Assembly: GCF_014199685.1 (NCBI RefSeq)
Contig: NZ_JACHNZ010000033.1
Span: 1 to 40,037 of the forward strand
Direction of reading: 5' to 3'
DNA from: Sphingosinicella soli
Lineage (GTDB): Bacteria > Pseudomonadota > Alphaproteobacteria > Sphingomonadales > Sphingomonadaceae
Length of the DNA: 40,037 bases
The notes under the pieces are model-generated. The model made no database searches, was not told the DNA's origin, and saw only the letters and a program-made list of their open reading frames with translations. Position numbers and translations under genes: made by a program. Positions 1 through 7,697 of this stretch are shown here, piece by piece. Numbering within the stretch: the first letter of the stretch is position 1; the number at the start of each line of letters is the position of its first letter.

Positions 1-74
1 GGCCTCACCCCATATGAATATGTCTGCAAAATATGGTCCGAGCAGCCAAAACGGTTTATCAGAGAACCGCACCA
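1..74. other. AT-richer edge, probably foreign or mobile DNA
   Basis: These bases are visibly richer in A and T than the rest of the window and continue none of the neighbouring reading frames. On the minus strand the transporter fragment next door runs into a stop at about 75-77, and no other minus frame restores its homology here. The simplest reading is the edge of an insertion or a rearrangement. I could not recognise a terminal inverted repeat or a transposase, so the element type is unknown. Confidence 0.35.
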
Positions 75-299
75 TCAAAACGAGGGACTAAACATGTAGG
101 TGATGAGGAACAGCATCGCCGTCTTGTAGAAATTATCGTTGAACGCCCCGAGGAACTGGGTGGCGAACAGCGGCCCGAACCGGCGCGCAGCAAGAAGAGG
201 AATGCCCACGGCTGCGGACGCTAGCGCGGGGCGCGTCGGTGCGAAAGCCTGTCCTTGCAGAATGAGCCGCCGCACGCCAGAATTGCGCTCCGAAATCAA
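75..299 (-). pseudogene. 5' remnant of an LplT/Aas-type lysophospholipid transporter (MFS)
   Basis: The residues around RRFGPLFATQFLGAFNDNF, followed by YKTAMLFLITY, match the first membrane helix of MFS lysophospholipid flippases (LplT, or the transporter half of Aas-like acyltransferase fusions), which bring lysophospholipids back across the inner membrane for re-acylation. These proteins are normally 400 residues or more, but here homology ends right after LITY and a stop follows five or six residues later in AT-richer DNA. The 5' end is uncertain: a TTG at 299 and a GTG near 212 are both in frame and neither has a good ribosome site. I infer a gene cut by an insertion or rearrangement. 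The family call is fairly firm; the cause of truncation is not visible. Confidence 0.55.
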
Positions 300-311
300 G
301 GAGCTTCAACC

Positions 312-674
312 ATGGCGAGCAGACCCGAAACGCAGGGTTTCGATCTCAACCGGCCGACCATCGTGGCGTTGCTGATTCTCGTCGGCGCCGTCTCGGGACT
401 GCCCACGCTGATCGGCGCGATCCTCGCCTACGTCTGGCGCGGCGCGGCGGAGAACGCGGCGTGGGAGGAGAGCCATTATGCCTATCACATTCGCGGGTTC
501 TGGATCACCATCGTCGCGGTGATCGCGCTCGGCGTGCTGACGATCATCACGCTCGGGCTGGCCGGATTCCTGTTTCCGCTGGTTTCGATCTGGCTCGTCG
601 TGCGCGCCATCATTGCGATCGCAAAGGCGCAGCGCCGCGAGCCGATGCCGAATCCAAGCACATGGCTGTGGTAG
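312..674 (+). CDS. DUF4870 family small membrane protein
   Basis: A protein of 120 residues with a first hydrophobic segment (about residues 14-42), a polar loop, then HIRGFWIT leading into one long or two short hydrophobic segments (about 68-108) and a basic tail. This layout, with a His-Ile-Arg motif before the second membrane part, is that of DUF4870/Tic20-like inner-membrane proteins of unknown function. The start was chosen because AAGGAG at 298-303 sits at good spacing before ATG 312; upstream codons in the same frame lack such a site. It precedes the acetyl-CoA synthetase gene by 47 nt and may share its transcript. Confidence 0.7.
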   Translation: MASRPETQGFDLNRPTIVALLILVGAVSGLPTLIGAILAYVWRGAAENAAWEESHYAYHIRGFWITIVAVIALGVLTIITLGLAGFLFPLVSIWLVVRAIIAIAKAQRREPMPNPSTWLW

Positions 675-721
675 CGCCGACCGGCCTGCACAGCGCATAA
701 TCCCTGGGGAGAGTTTGAACG

Positions 722-2671
722 ATGAGCGACGCCGCGACCGCGACGTATCCGGTTCCCGCGCACACGGCCGCGCGCACGATCTGCGACGCCGAAACCTATG
801 AAGCGATGTACCGCCGATCGCTGGAGGATCCCGACGGCTTCTGGCGCGAGCAGATCGGCATTCTCGACTGGATCAAGACGCCCGGCGTGATGGGCAACTG
901 GTCTTACGCGCCGGTCGATATCAAATGGTTCGAGGACGGCGTGCTGAACGCCTGCTTCAACTGCCTCGACCGGCATCTTCCCGCGCGCTCGGATCAGCCC
1001 GCCATCGTGTGGGAGGCGGACGACCGAGACGCTGCATCGATCACGCTGACCTACGCCGAGCTGCATGCGCAGGTGTGCCGGTTCGCGAACGTGCTGAAAG
1101 CGATGGGGGTCCGAAAAGGCGACCGCGTGACGATCTATCTGCCGATGATCCCCGAGGCCGCCGTCGCCATGCTGGCGTGCGCGCGGATCGGCGCGGTGCA
1201 CAGCGTGGTCTTCGCGGGTTTTTCGGCCGAGGCGGTGGCAGGGCGCATCGACGACGCCAAGAGCGACTTCATCATCACCGCCGACGAAGGCCGGCGGGGC
1301 GGCAAGACGATCCCGTTGAAGCTCACCATCGACGATGCGGTCGCCAAGGCATGGCACGACGTCAAGGGCGTGCTCACCGTGCGCCACACCGGCGCCGACG
1401 TGCCGATGGCAAGCGGCCGCGACGTCTGGTGGCACGACATGCGCGACACCGTTTCCGCCGACTGCCCGATCGAACCGATGAACGCGGAAGACCCGCTGTT
1501 CATCCTCTACACCTCGGGCTCCACGGGAAAGCCGAAGGGCGTGCTGCACACCACCGGCGGCTACCTCGTGTGGACCGCGCTGACCTTCAGATACGCGTTC
1601 GACTGGCGCGACGAGGGCGCGCTGCACTGGTGCACCGCCGACGTCGGCTGGGTGACGGGCCACAGCTACATCGTCTACGGACCGCTGGCGAACGGCGCCG
1701 CGACGCTGATGTTCGAGGGCGTGCCCAATTACCCCGACGTCAGCCGCTTCTGGGCCGTGATCGAGAAGCACCGGCCCGCCACCTTCTACACCGCCCCCAC
1801 GGCGCTCCGCGCGCTGATGCGCGAGGGCGACGAACCCGTGCTGAAACACGACCTTTCGTCGCTGCGCCTGCTCGGCACCGTCGGCGAACCGATCAACCCC
1901 GAGGCGTGGCTGTGGTATCACCGCGTCGCGGGCAAGGAACGCCTGCCGATCATCGACACATGGTGGCAGACCGAAACCGGCGGCATCCTGATCTCGCCGC
2001 TGCCCGGCGCGATCCCGACCAAGCCGGGCAGCGCCACCAAACCGTTCTTCGGCATCGAACCCGCGCTGGTGGACGCCGAAGGCGCGTTCATCGAAGGCCC
2101 GGCATCGGGCAATCTCGTGCTCAAACGCGCGTGGCCGGGGCAGGCGCGCAGCCTCTACGGCGACCACCAGCGCTTCATCGAAACTTATTTTTCCACCTAC
2201 AAGGGCCTGTATTTCACCGGCGACGGATCGAGACACGACGAGGACGGCTATTGGTGGATCACCGGCCGCGTCGACGACGTGCTCAACGTCTCGGGCCACA
2301 GGCTGGGCACTGCGGAAGTGGAATCGGCGCTCGTCGGCCACGCGAAGGTCGCGGAAGCGGCGGTCGTCGGCTACCCGCACGACATCAAGGGCCAGGGCAT
2401 CTACTGCTACGTGACGCCGATCGCGGGAGTCGAGGGGGATGCCGCGCTGGAGGCCGAACTGAAGGCGGAGGTGCGCCGCGAGATCGGGCCGATCGCGACG
2501 CCCGACCATATCCACTTCACGCCCGGGCTGCCCAAGACGCGATCGGGCAAGATCATGCGGCGCATCCTGCGCAAGATCGCCGAGAACGACTTCGGCGCGC
2601 TCGGCGACACGACGACGCTCGCCGATCCTTCCGTGGTCGACAGCCTGATCGCGGGGCGCCGAAACCGTTAG
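722..2671 (+). CDS. acsA: acetyl-CoA synthetase (acetate--CoA ligase)
   Basis: Converts acetate, ATP and CoA into acetyl-CoA through an acetyl-adenylate. The 649 residues match the usual length of Acs (about 650). Visible landmarks are the N-terminal [12 protein letters not shown] region, the adenylate-forming P-loop [12 protein letters not shown] (from about residue 262), [17 protein letters not shown], the A5 motif WWQTETGG (about 414), the hinge region SGHRLGTAE (about 523) and the C-terminal [11 protein letters not shown]. Lys610 in that last motif is the catalytic lysine that protein acetyltransferases modify in Acs enzymes, so acetylation control is likely. GVPNYPD and the Trp near 414 favour acetate over propionate (PrpE). 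GGGGAGAG at 706-713 precedes ATG 722. Confidence 0.93.
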   Translation: MSDAATATYPVPAHTAARTICDAETYEAMYRRSLEDPDGFWREQIGILDWIKTPGVMGNWSYAPVDIKWFEDGVLNACFNCLDRHLPARSDQPAIVWEADDRDAASITLTYAELHAQVCRFANVLKAMGVRKGDRVTIYLPMIPEAAVAMLACARIGAVHSVVFAGFSAEAVAGRIDDAKSDFIITADEGRRGGKTIPLKLTIDDAVAKAWHDVKGVLTVRHTGADVPMASGRDVWWHDMRDTVSADCPIEPMNAEDPLFILYTSGSTGKPKGVLHTTGGYLVWTALTFRYAFDWRDEGALHWCTADVGWVTGHSYIVYGPLANGAATLMFEGVPNYPDVSRFWAVIEKHRPATFYTAPTALRALMREGDEPVLKHDLSSLRLLGTVGEPINPEAWLWYHRVAGKERLPIIDTWWQTETGGILISPLPGAIPTKPGSATKPFFGIEPALVDAEGAFIEGPASGNLVLKRAWPGQARSLYGDHQRFIETYFSTYKGLYFTGDGSRHDEDGYWWITGRVDDVLNVSGHRLGTAEVESALVGHAKVAEAAVVGYPHDIKGQGIYCYVTPIAGVEGDAALEAELKAEVRREIGPIATPDHIHFTPGLPKTRSGKIMRRILRKIAENDFGALGDTTTLADPSVVDSLIAGRRNR

Positions 2672-2725
2672 GATCATCTGGAGCGGCGCAACCGAATCAT
2701 AACCTGATCCCGCTATGCGGGAGCG

Positions 2726-2753
2726 ATTGCCGGAGCCCTGCGAATCCGGCAAT
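2726..2753. repeat. 9-bp perfect inverted repeat after acsA
   Basis: Arms 2726-2734 (ATTGCCGGA) and 2745-2753 (TCCGGCAAT) pair perfectly around a 10-base loop. It lies 55 nt after the acsA stop and about 80 nt before the next start. A smaller CCCGC/GCGGG hairpin precedes it at about 2709-2721. No T run follows, so it is not a classic intrinsic terminator; it could be an mRNA stabiliser, a Rho-dependent end or an operator. Confidence 0.35.
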
Positions 2754-2830
2754 ATACATGCGGGCTGCGGCGCCGCCGGGAACGGCGACAGGGGCTTTGC
2801 GAACCAGCACATTTGAACATGGGGAAGACT

Positions 2831-3604
2831 ATGAAAATCCTGAAAACACTTGGCCTCGGCGTCGCCCTGGCCGCGATGACCGTCGCTTCGGGCACGGCAT
2901 CGGCGCAATCGCAATCCTCCGCGCGCAAGGCGCAGAACAAGAGCATGCAGGAAATCCCGGTCTGCCAGAAGCGGCTGGGCACCATCTCCGTCGTCGAGCC
3001 GGACACCAACTGGTGGCAGCAGCTCGGCCTCGGCAGCCCGGAAGCGATCATCAAGCTGTTCGTGATGAAATCCGGCTGCTTCGGCCTCGTCGATCGCGGC
3101 AAGGGCCTCGCCAGCCGCAACATCGAGCGCGCGCTCGCCGATTCGGGTGAGCTGCAGAGGGGCTCCAACATCGGCCGCGCGCAGGTGAAGGCCGCGGATT
3201 ATTTCATCGTTCCCGATCTCGTTTCCAAGAACGAGAATTCCGGCGGCGGCGGCATCGGCGCGATCGCGGGCGGGCTTCTGGGCAGCCGCACGCTCGGGAT
3301 GCTCGCGGGCGGGCTTTCGACGAAGAGCAAGGAAGCGAGCGTCATGCTGACGCTGGTGAATTCCCGCACCACCGAGCAGGAGCGCCTGACCGAAGGCTAT
3401 TTCCGCAAGAAGGATCTGTCGTGGGCGGCTGGCGGTGGCGGCGGCTGGTGGGGCGGCTTCGGCGGCGCCGGCGGCGGCGGCTATGCCAACACCGAAATCG
3501 GCCAGGTCATCACGCTCGCCTATCTCGACGCCTACAAGCAGCTGGTGATGCAGCTGGGCGGCCTGCCGGTGGACCCGAGCGCCGCAGCGCCGGTCGCGCA
3601 GTAA
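2831..3604 (+). CDS. secreted CsgG/HfaB-like protein
   Basis: 257 residues starting with a clear Sec signal peptide, cut after about residue 26 (ASA-Q). The mature part (cQKRLGTISVVEPDTNWWQQLGLGSPEAIIKLFV, FGLVDRGKGLASRNIERALADSGELQRGSNIGRAQVKAADYFIVPDL) resembles the CsgG family, in which an outer-membrane subunit assembles on paired genes for curli or holdfast export. Two glycine-rich loops interrupt the fold (about residues 136-160 and 200-220). There is no lipobox Cys at the signal cleavage site, unlike true CsgG lipoproteins, and no curli or holdfast genes are nearby, so a periplasmic or envelope-stress role is as likely as secretion. ATG 2831 follows GGGGAAG; codons at 2813 and 2819 are in frame but lack a site. 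Confidence 0.65.
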   Translation: MKILKTLGLGVALAAMTVASGTASAQSQSSARKAQNKSMQEIPVCQKRLGTISVVEPDTNWWQQLGLGSPEAIIKLFVMKSGCFGLVDRGKGLASRNIERALADSGELQRGSNIGRAQVKAADYFIVPDLVSKNENSGGGGIGAIAGGLLGSRTLGMLAGGLSTKSKEASVMLTLVNSRTTEQERLTEGYFRKKDLSWAAGGGGGWWGGFGGAGGGGYANTEIGQVITLAYLDAYKQLVMQLGGLPVDPSAAAPVAQ

Positions 3605-3625
3605 GCCTCAACACCATCGGGAGAG

Positions 3626-3655
3626 GGGCGGCACCGGCATCGGCGCCGCCCTTTT
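3626..3655 (+). terminator. intrinsic terminator after the CsgG-like gene
   Basis: GGGCGGC (3626-3632) pairs with GCCGCCC (3645-3651) and is followed directly by TTTT. It ends the transcript of the CsgG-like gene 22 nt after its stop and sits only 20 nt before the Nudix start, so the Nudix gene probably depends on its own promoter or on read-through. Confidence 0.7.
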
Positions 3656-3674
3656 CCTTGCGCGGGCAGAACCC

Positions 3675-4175
3675 TTGACCGAGACCACCGTCTGGAAAGG
3701 CCGCTTCCTCGAAACCGTCGTCGACGGCCGCTGGGAGTATGTGCGCCGCGCGCGCGGCATCGGCGCTGCCGTGATTCTCGCCGTGACCGATGCAAACGAG
3801 ATCGTGCTCGTGGAGCAGTACCGCGTGCCGCTCGGCACGTCCTGCCTCGAGCTTCCTGCGGGCCTCGTCGGCGATGACGGCCCCGAGGAGACGCTGGCGG
3901 CGGCGCGCCGCGAGCTTGAGGAGGAAACCGGCTTCCGCGCCGAAACGCTGGAAGACATGGGCGTGTTCACCTCGTCGCCCGGCATGACGAGCGAACATTT
4001 CACGCTGGTGCGGGCGAAAGGGCTTGTCCGCGTCGGGCCCGGCGGCGGCATCGACAGCGAAAACATCACGGTTCACTGCGTTCCGCTTCCGGCATTGCCC
4101 GCCTTCATCGCCGATAAGCGCCGGGCGGGTATGATGATCGACGTTCGGCTGCTGGCCGCGATGACGCTGCTGTGA
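3675..4175 (+). CDS. Nudix hydrolase, ADP-ribose pyrophosphatase type
   Basis: A 166-residue Nudix protein. The Nudix helix is seen at about residues 63-87, with the metal-binding core [10 protein letters not shown] and the upstream [10 protein letters not shown]. The preceding [19 protein letters not shown] is typical of ADP-sugar pyrophosphatases, which cleave ADP-ribose or similar nucleoside diphosphate sugars; the exact substrate cannot be told from sequence. The start is TTG 3675 (TEttV...), as no in-frame ATG precedes the conserved N-terminus and the ribosome site is weak. It is followed 46 nt later by folE in the same direction; folate synthesis uses a Nudix step (dihydroneopterin triphosphate removal), so a link is possible but unproven. 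Confidence 0.8.
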   Translation: MTETTVWKGRFLETVVDGRWEYVRRARGIGAAVILAVTDANEIVLVEQYRVPLGTSCLELPAGLVGDDGPEETLAAARRELEEETGFRAETLEDMGVFTSSPGMTSEHFTLVRAKGLVRVGPGGGIDSENITVHCVPLPALPAFIADKRRAGMMIDVRLLAAMTLL

Positions 4176-4221
4176 GAGCACGGGACTTGCAGCAAGCGCC
4201 CGTCGGCGTTTAGGGAAAAGC

Positions 4222-4821
4222 ATGACTGCACCCAACGACCTCGCCAATGGCCGCGACAACGGCATTCCCGAAGACGTGCTCGGCGCCGTCCGCCGCCTTA
4301 TCGAATGGGCCGGGGACGACCCCGCGCGCGAAGGCCTGGCCGACACGCCCGGCCGCGTGGCGCGCGCCTACCGCGAATATTTCCGCGGCTACGGCGAAGA
4401 CCCCGCGCTGCACCTTTCGCGCACGTTCGAGGAGGTCGGCGGCTACGACGAGATCGTGCTGCTGCGCGATATCGGCTTCCAGTCGCACTGCGAACACCAC
4501 ATGGCGCCGATCATCGGCAAGGCGCACATCGCCTATCTGCCGGGCGACCGCGTCGTGGGCATTTCAAAGCTCGCGCGCGTCCTCAAAGGCTTCGCCTCGC
4601 GCCTTCAGGTGCAGGAGCGGCTGACCGCCGAGGTCGCCGACTGCATCTGGGAGCATCTGCAGCCGCGCGGTGTCGCGGTCGTGATCGAGGCGGCGCACGC
4701 CTGCATGTCCGCGCGCGGCGTCAACACGCCCGGCGTCACCATGACGACCAGCCGCATGATGGGCGTCTTCCGCGACGACGAGCGCAGCCGCAAGGAAGTG
4801 CTCAGCCTGATGGGGCTTTGA
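4222..4821 (+). CDS. folE: GTP cyclohydrolase I
   Basis: Catalyses the first step of tetrahydrofolate synthesis, turning GTP into 7,8-dihydroneopterin triphosphate. The 199 residues hold all family landmarks: TPxR ([10 protein letters not shown]), the zinc ligands Cys90 and His93 region in SHCEHHMAP, and Cys161 in ACMSARGV, plus the substrate loop GISKLARVL and the end [14 protein letters not shown]...RKEVLSLM. Length is normal. AGGGAAA precedes ATG 4222 at good spacing. Zinc-dependent type IA, as both Cys ligands are present. Confidence 0.95.
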   Translation: MTAPNDLANGRDNGIPEDVLGAVRRLIEWAGDDPAREGLADTPGRVARAYREYFRGYGEDPALHLSRTFEEVGGYDEIVLLRDIGFQSHCEHHMAPIIGKAHIAYLPGDRVVGISKLARVLKGFASRLQVQERLTAEVADCIWEHLQPRGVAVVIEAAHACMSARGVNTPGVTMTTSRMMGVFRDDERSRKEVLSLMGL

Positions 4822-4827
4822 CGCGCG

Positions 4828-5286
4828 CTACCTCTCGCAGAACAAGCGCCCGTCGCGATTGCCCGCTCGGTAGGACGAGCATTGCCGCGCACTGAGACTG
4901 GAACGCTGCCAGCCGCCGCGCGCGCCTTGACATGTCGCCGTCAGCGTTCCGTTACCGCTGGTGCTGCTGTCGCGGCAGCTCGTTTCGTACGAGCCGGTCC
5001 AGCGGTAGTTGCCGCTGCCAGATGTTTCGCAAAACAGCGTGCCGTTACGATTGCCGAAGGATCGGCATGTGCCGATGCGCGCGGCGGCGGGGCGATAATT
5101 GTTGTTCGATGCCAGGCACTGCGCGCGAAGGTAGCCGTTGCTGACCTGGCCTTCGCGGCACGATTGCTGCCACGAACCGCCGGGGAGCGGGCCCGGAAGC
5201 GGAGTCGGCCGATCATTCTCATAACCCATGCACGCGGCAAGCAAGAGCGGTGCGGCAAGCGCACCGACGAATCCCGTAACCCGCAT
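4828..5286 (-). CDS. cyanovirin-N-like (CVNH) lipoprotein
   Basis: 152 residues. The start is a 19-residue lipoprotein signal with lipobox LLAAC (Cys19), so it is exported and lipid-anchored. The mature part is two related repeats: GSWQQSCREGQVSNGYLRAQC...TCRSFGNRNGTLFCE (about 36-87) and GSYETSCRDSSTSGNGTLTATC...QCSSYRAGNRDGRLFCER (about 95-152). The pattern S-x-x-SC-x(n)-L-x-A-x-C with a later GN-x-x-G-x-L is that of CVNH domains, which bind mannose-type glycans in cyanobacterial and fungal members. Each repeat holds four Cys, so up to four disulfides are possible. GGGGAGAG lies five bases before ATG 5286. It converges with folE, six nt apart. The sugar-binding role here is inference. Confidence 0.75.
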   Translation of the reverse strand: MRVTGFVGALAAPLLLAACMGYENDRPTPLPGPLPGGSWQQSCREGQVSNGYLRAQCLASNNNYRPAAARIGTCRSFGNRNGTLFCETSGSGNYRWTGSYETSCRDSSTSGNGTLTATCQGARGGWQRSSLSARQCSSYRAGNRDGRLFCER

Positions 5287-5334
5287 TGGATCTCTCCCCA
5301 GTTCAACCGGGAATCGACGAGCCACCACGACTCG

Positions 5335-5391
5335 AAAAGCCCCGGTATTGCAGGACGGTATCGCAATTCATACCGCACCGATAGCGGGGCT
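5335..5391 (-). terminator. long hairpin terminator after the diheme cytochrome gene
   Basis: Read on the minus strand, AGCCCCG (5391-5385) pairs with CGGGGCT (5344-5338) and is followed by TTTT. A further inner pairing (GCGGTAT with ATACCG) lengthens the structure. The outer arm overlaps the cytochrome stop codon by one base. It separates the beta-helix/cytochrome operon from the CVNH lipoprotein gene. Confidence 0.6.
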
Positions 5392-6407
5392 CACCGCATC
5401 GCGGCGATCCAGTCGCGCACGAGCGCGGTGCCTGCGTCATCAGGCTGCGTGCGGCCAAGCTCCGGCATCATCACGCCGGGCTCGGTCGATGCCATCCGGT
5501 AGACGAGGATCGAACGGTCGGGATGACCGGGATCGATCGAGACCATGCGCCCGCCCGAGCCGCGCCCCGCCGCGACCGGCCCCTTGCCGATGCCGATGTG
5601 CGCGCCGGACGCCGTTTCCCACGTGAGGAACAGGCCCGAGTTCGAGGCCGGACCATCGGGCGTATGGCAATGGCCGCAGTTGACGTCGAGATAGGCGCGG
5701 GCGCGGCGTTCGAGGCTTTCGCTTGCGTCCCTCCAGTCCGGCAGGCGCGGAGTGTTTTCAGGCACGCCGGTGAGAAGGCCGAGGCGCGTGAGGCGCGTGA
5801 GGTTGTTCTCGCCTTCGAAATCGTGGTTCAGGTTGCGAGCCTTCGGGCCGATCGGCACCAGCGCGCTTCCGGTGGCGTGGCAGCCCTTGCACTGGTTGAC
5901 GTTGGGCACCTGCCAATCGAGCGCGACGGGCTTGCCCGCGCCGTCATGGCCCTTCACCGCGACCCGCGCGCCTGCGCGTTTGAGCGTCGCGGCGCTGTCG
6001 TCGGCGTTCCACACGTAGGGCCAGGCCTTCCAGCCGTCGGCCTGATGGACGAGCAACCGCGTTTCGATGAGATCGAAGCTGCCATCGGCGCGTGCGAAGC
6101 CGAAATGCTTGATGAGGACGCTGCCCACGGGGATGTCGAGCAGGCCTTCGCCGTCGTAGCGCGCCGCCTTGCCCGCCGGCACGTAGAGGAAGCGCGCCTT
6201 TTCGGCGTGGTCCGAAAACAGCGGCGTGGCGAGGCCGTAGGGCACGACGCGGGCGTTCGGCCGGGTCGCGCCGCTGTCGAGAAACAGGCCGGTTTCCGCG
6301 AGCGTCGCAGGCGCCGCCGCGCCCGCGAGAACCGCATCGTTCACCGTTGGAGGCGCGGCGGAGGCGACCAGCAGCGCGGCCGCAAGCAGGGCGGCGGCGC
6401 GCAGCAT
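5391..6407 (-). CDS. exported diheme c-type cytochrome (SO2930 / TIGR03806-like)
   Basis: 338 residues with a Sec signal (about 1-18) and two haem c motifs: CKGCH (Cys173-Cys176-His177) and CGHCH (Cys244-Cys247-His248). The N-terminal LFLDSGATRPNARVVPYGLATPLFSDHAEKARFLYVPAGKAARY and the end MMPELGRTQPDDAGTALVRDWIAAMR are those of the family named SO2930 diheme cytochrome or HNE_0200. Its members typically sit beside a parallel beta-helix protein, as here. Electron donor and acceptor are unknown; the protein should act in the periplasm. The ATG at 6407 overlaps the TGA of the beta-helix gene by one base (TGATG), so translation is probably coupled. Upstream in-frame codons lack a signal sequence and are unlikely starts. 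Confidence 0.82.
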   Translation of the reverse strand: MLRAAALLAAALLVASAAPPTVNDAVLAGAAAPATLAETGLFLDSGATRPNARVVPYGLATPLFSDHAEKARFLYVPAGKAARYDGEGLLDIPVGSVLIKHFGFARADGSFDLIETRLLVHQADGWKAWPYVWNADDSAATLKRAGARVAVKGHDGAGKPVALDWQVPNVNQCKGCHATGSALVPIGPKARNLNHDFEGENNLTRLTRLGLLTGVPENTPRLPDWRDASESLERRARAYLDVNCGHCHTPDGPASNSGLFLTWETASGAHIGIGKGPVAAGRGSGGRMVSIDPGHPDRSILVYRMASTEPGVMMPELGRTQPDDAGTALVRDWIAAMR

Positions 6408-7603
6408 CAGGGCATCGGCTGATCGGCGGGAAGCACCACGGCGGCGAGCGTTGCGGAAGCGCCGGTCGCCGCGACGGGTGCGGGCTGCGCCTTCGTCGGC
6501 GGCGTTCCCGCGACGCCGAGCCCGAGCGACACCATCGGCACGTCGCTTGCGGGCGTGGTCGCCGCGTCGTCCGCCTTGTCGCCGAAGCGCGTGACACCGT
6601 CCCACAGCACCGGCGGCAGGCCGCCGCCGAGCGCCGTAGCGAGTTCGGCGCCGCCGGGGAATTTCGGATCCCAGCCGTTCTTTCCGAAGGTGTTGCCGAA
6701 GATGCGGACCTTGCGGGCCAAGGGGTTGTAGCTCGCGTCTTCGAACGGGCGCACGTAGGAGACGACCATGACGGCGGCGGTGCGATTGCCCTCGATGCGG
6801 TTGCCCGACACCTCGACGTTCTCGTTCGCCATCACCATGATGCCGAGACCCTGCGGCACTTCGGCGACGATGTTGCCAGGCGGGGCGAAGTTGGGCGTGT
6901 CGTTGTCGACGACGGTGTTCGAGAAGATGCGCGTGGAGTGCCCGCCCATCTTCGGCAGGTTCGGCAGATCGAAGACGAGGATGCCGCCGGTGTTGTGGTG
7001 CGCGAGGTTGCCGTAGACGTCGGCGTGCTTCGAGTTTTCGATCTCGAGCCCCGCGACGTTGAAGCTGACGCGGTTGCCCCGCACGATGATGTTTTCGGAC
7101 TGGCCCACATAAATGCCCGCATCCGAGCAGGCGACGACTTCCGAATTCTGCACGAGCACGTTCGTCGCCTCGACCGGGTAGAGGCCGTAGGCGCCGTTGT
7201 CCTTGTGCGGGCCGCGCGTCCAGACGACGCGCAGATTGTCCATCGTGATACGGTCGACGCCCTTCGCCTTGATGCCGTCGCCCTTGGTGTCCTCCACCGC
7301 GAAGCCGGTGAGGAGCACGCGGTCCGACGTGACGAGCAGCCCCTCGCCCGCGCCGGTCTGGCCCTTGAAGCTGAGCACGGTCGCGGCGGGCCCGGCGCCG
7401 CGCACGGTGACATTGTCGATATCGAGCGACAGGCCGGTCGTGAGCCTGTAGGTGCCCGCGCCGAGGGCGATCACGTCGCCGAGCTGCGCATCGATGAGCG
7501 CGGTCTGCAGCGTTTCCTGATCGTTGTCGCCGGGCGCGAGCGTGATGGTGCGCGCCCAGGCGGGCGATGCTGAAACCAGCAGAAACGCGAGCAATGCCTT
7601 CAT
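6407..7603 (-). CDS. exported parallel beta-helix repeat protein (TIGR03805-like)
   Basis: 398 residues. A signal peptide (MKALLAFLLVSASPAWA) is followed by LQTALIDAQLGDVIALGAGTY, the entry of right-handed beta-helix proteins, then many turns of about 22-24 residues rich in N, G and V (for example NVTVRGAG, NVLVQNSEV, NIIVRGNRV, VEVSGNRIEGN). This is the family found paired with the diheme cytochrome downstream; the pair is widespread and its role is not known to me. Beta-helix proteins often bind or cut polysaccharides, but I see no catalytic motif. The last 60 residues are low-complexity (Ala, Pro, Thr). GGGGAGG precedes ATG 7603. The operon is divergent from the deacylase gene, with 94 nt between. 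Confidence 0.82.
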   Translation of the reverse strand: MKALLAFLLVSASPAWARTITLAPGDNDQETLQTALIDAQLGDVIALGAGTYRLTTGLSLDIDNVTVRGAGPAATVLSFKGQTGAGEGLLVTSDRVLLTGFAVEDTKGDGIKAKGVDRITMDNLRVVWTRGPHKDNGAYGLYPVEATNVLVQNSEVVACSDAGIYVGQSENIIVRGNRVSFNVAGLEIENSKHADVYGNLAHHNTGGILVFDLPNLPKMGGHSTRIFSNTVVDNDTPNFAPPGNIVAEVPQGLGIMVMANENVEVSGNRIEGNRTAAVMVVSYVRPFEDASYNPLARKVRIFGNTFGKNGWDPKFPGGAELATALGGGLPPVLWDGVTRFGDKADDAATTPASDVPMVSLGLGVAGTPPTKAQPAPVAATGASATLAAVVLPADQPMP

Positions 7604-7697
7604 GTCGATCCTCCCCGTTTTCCGGCCATTATCGTCAGCTTGACGAAGCCTGCCAACCCTGCGGAAACTGAGCGGGAACCTTGGGAGGGTCTCGGAC

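Noticed and set aside
485-2914. A very long open frame on the minus strand opposite acsA
   Set aside because: It is Arg/Ala/Asp-rich with no family signs and lies antisense to a clear acetyl-CoA synthetase; GC-rich codons give such shadow frames.
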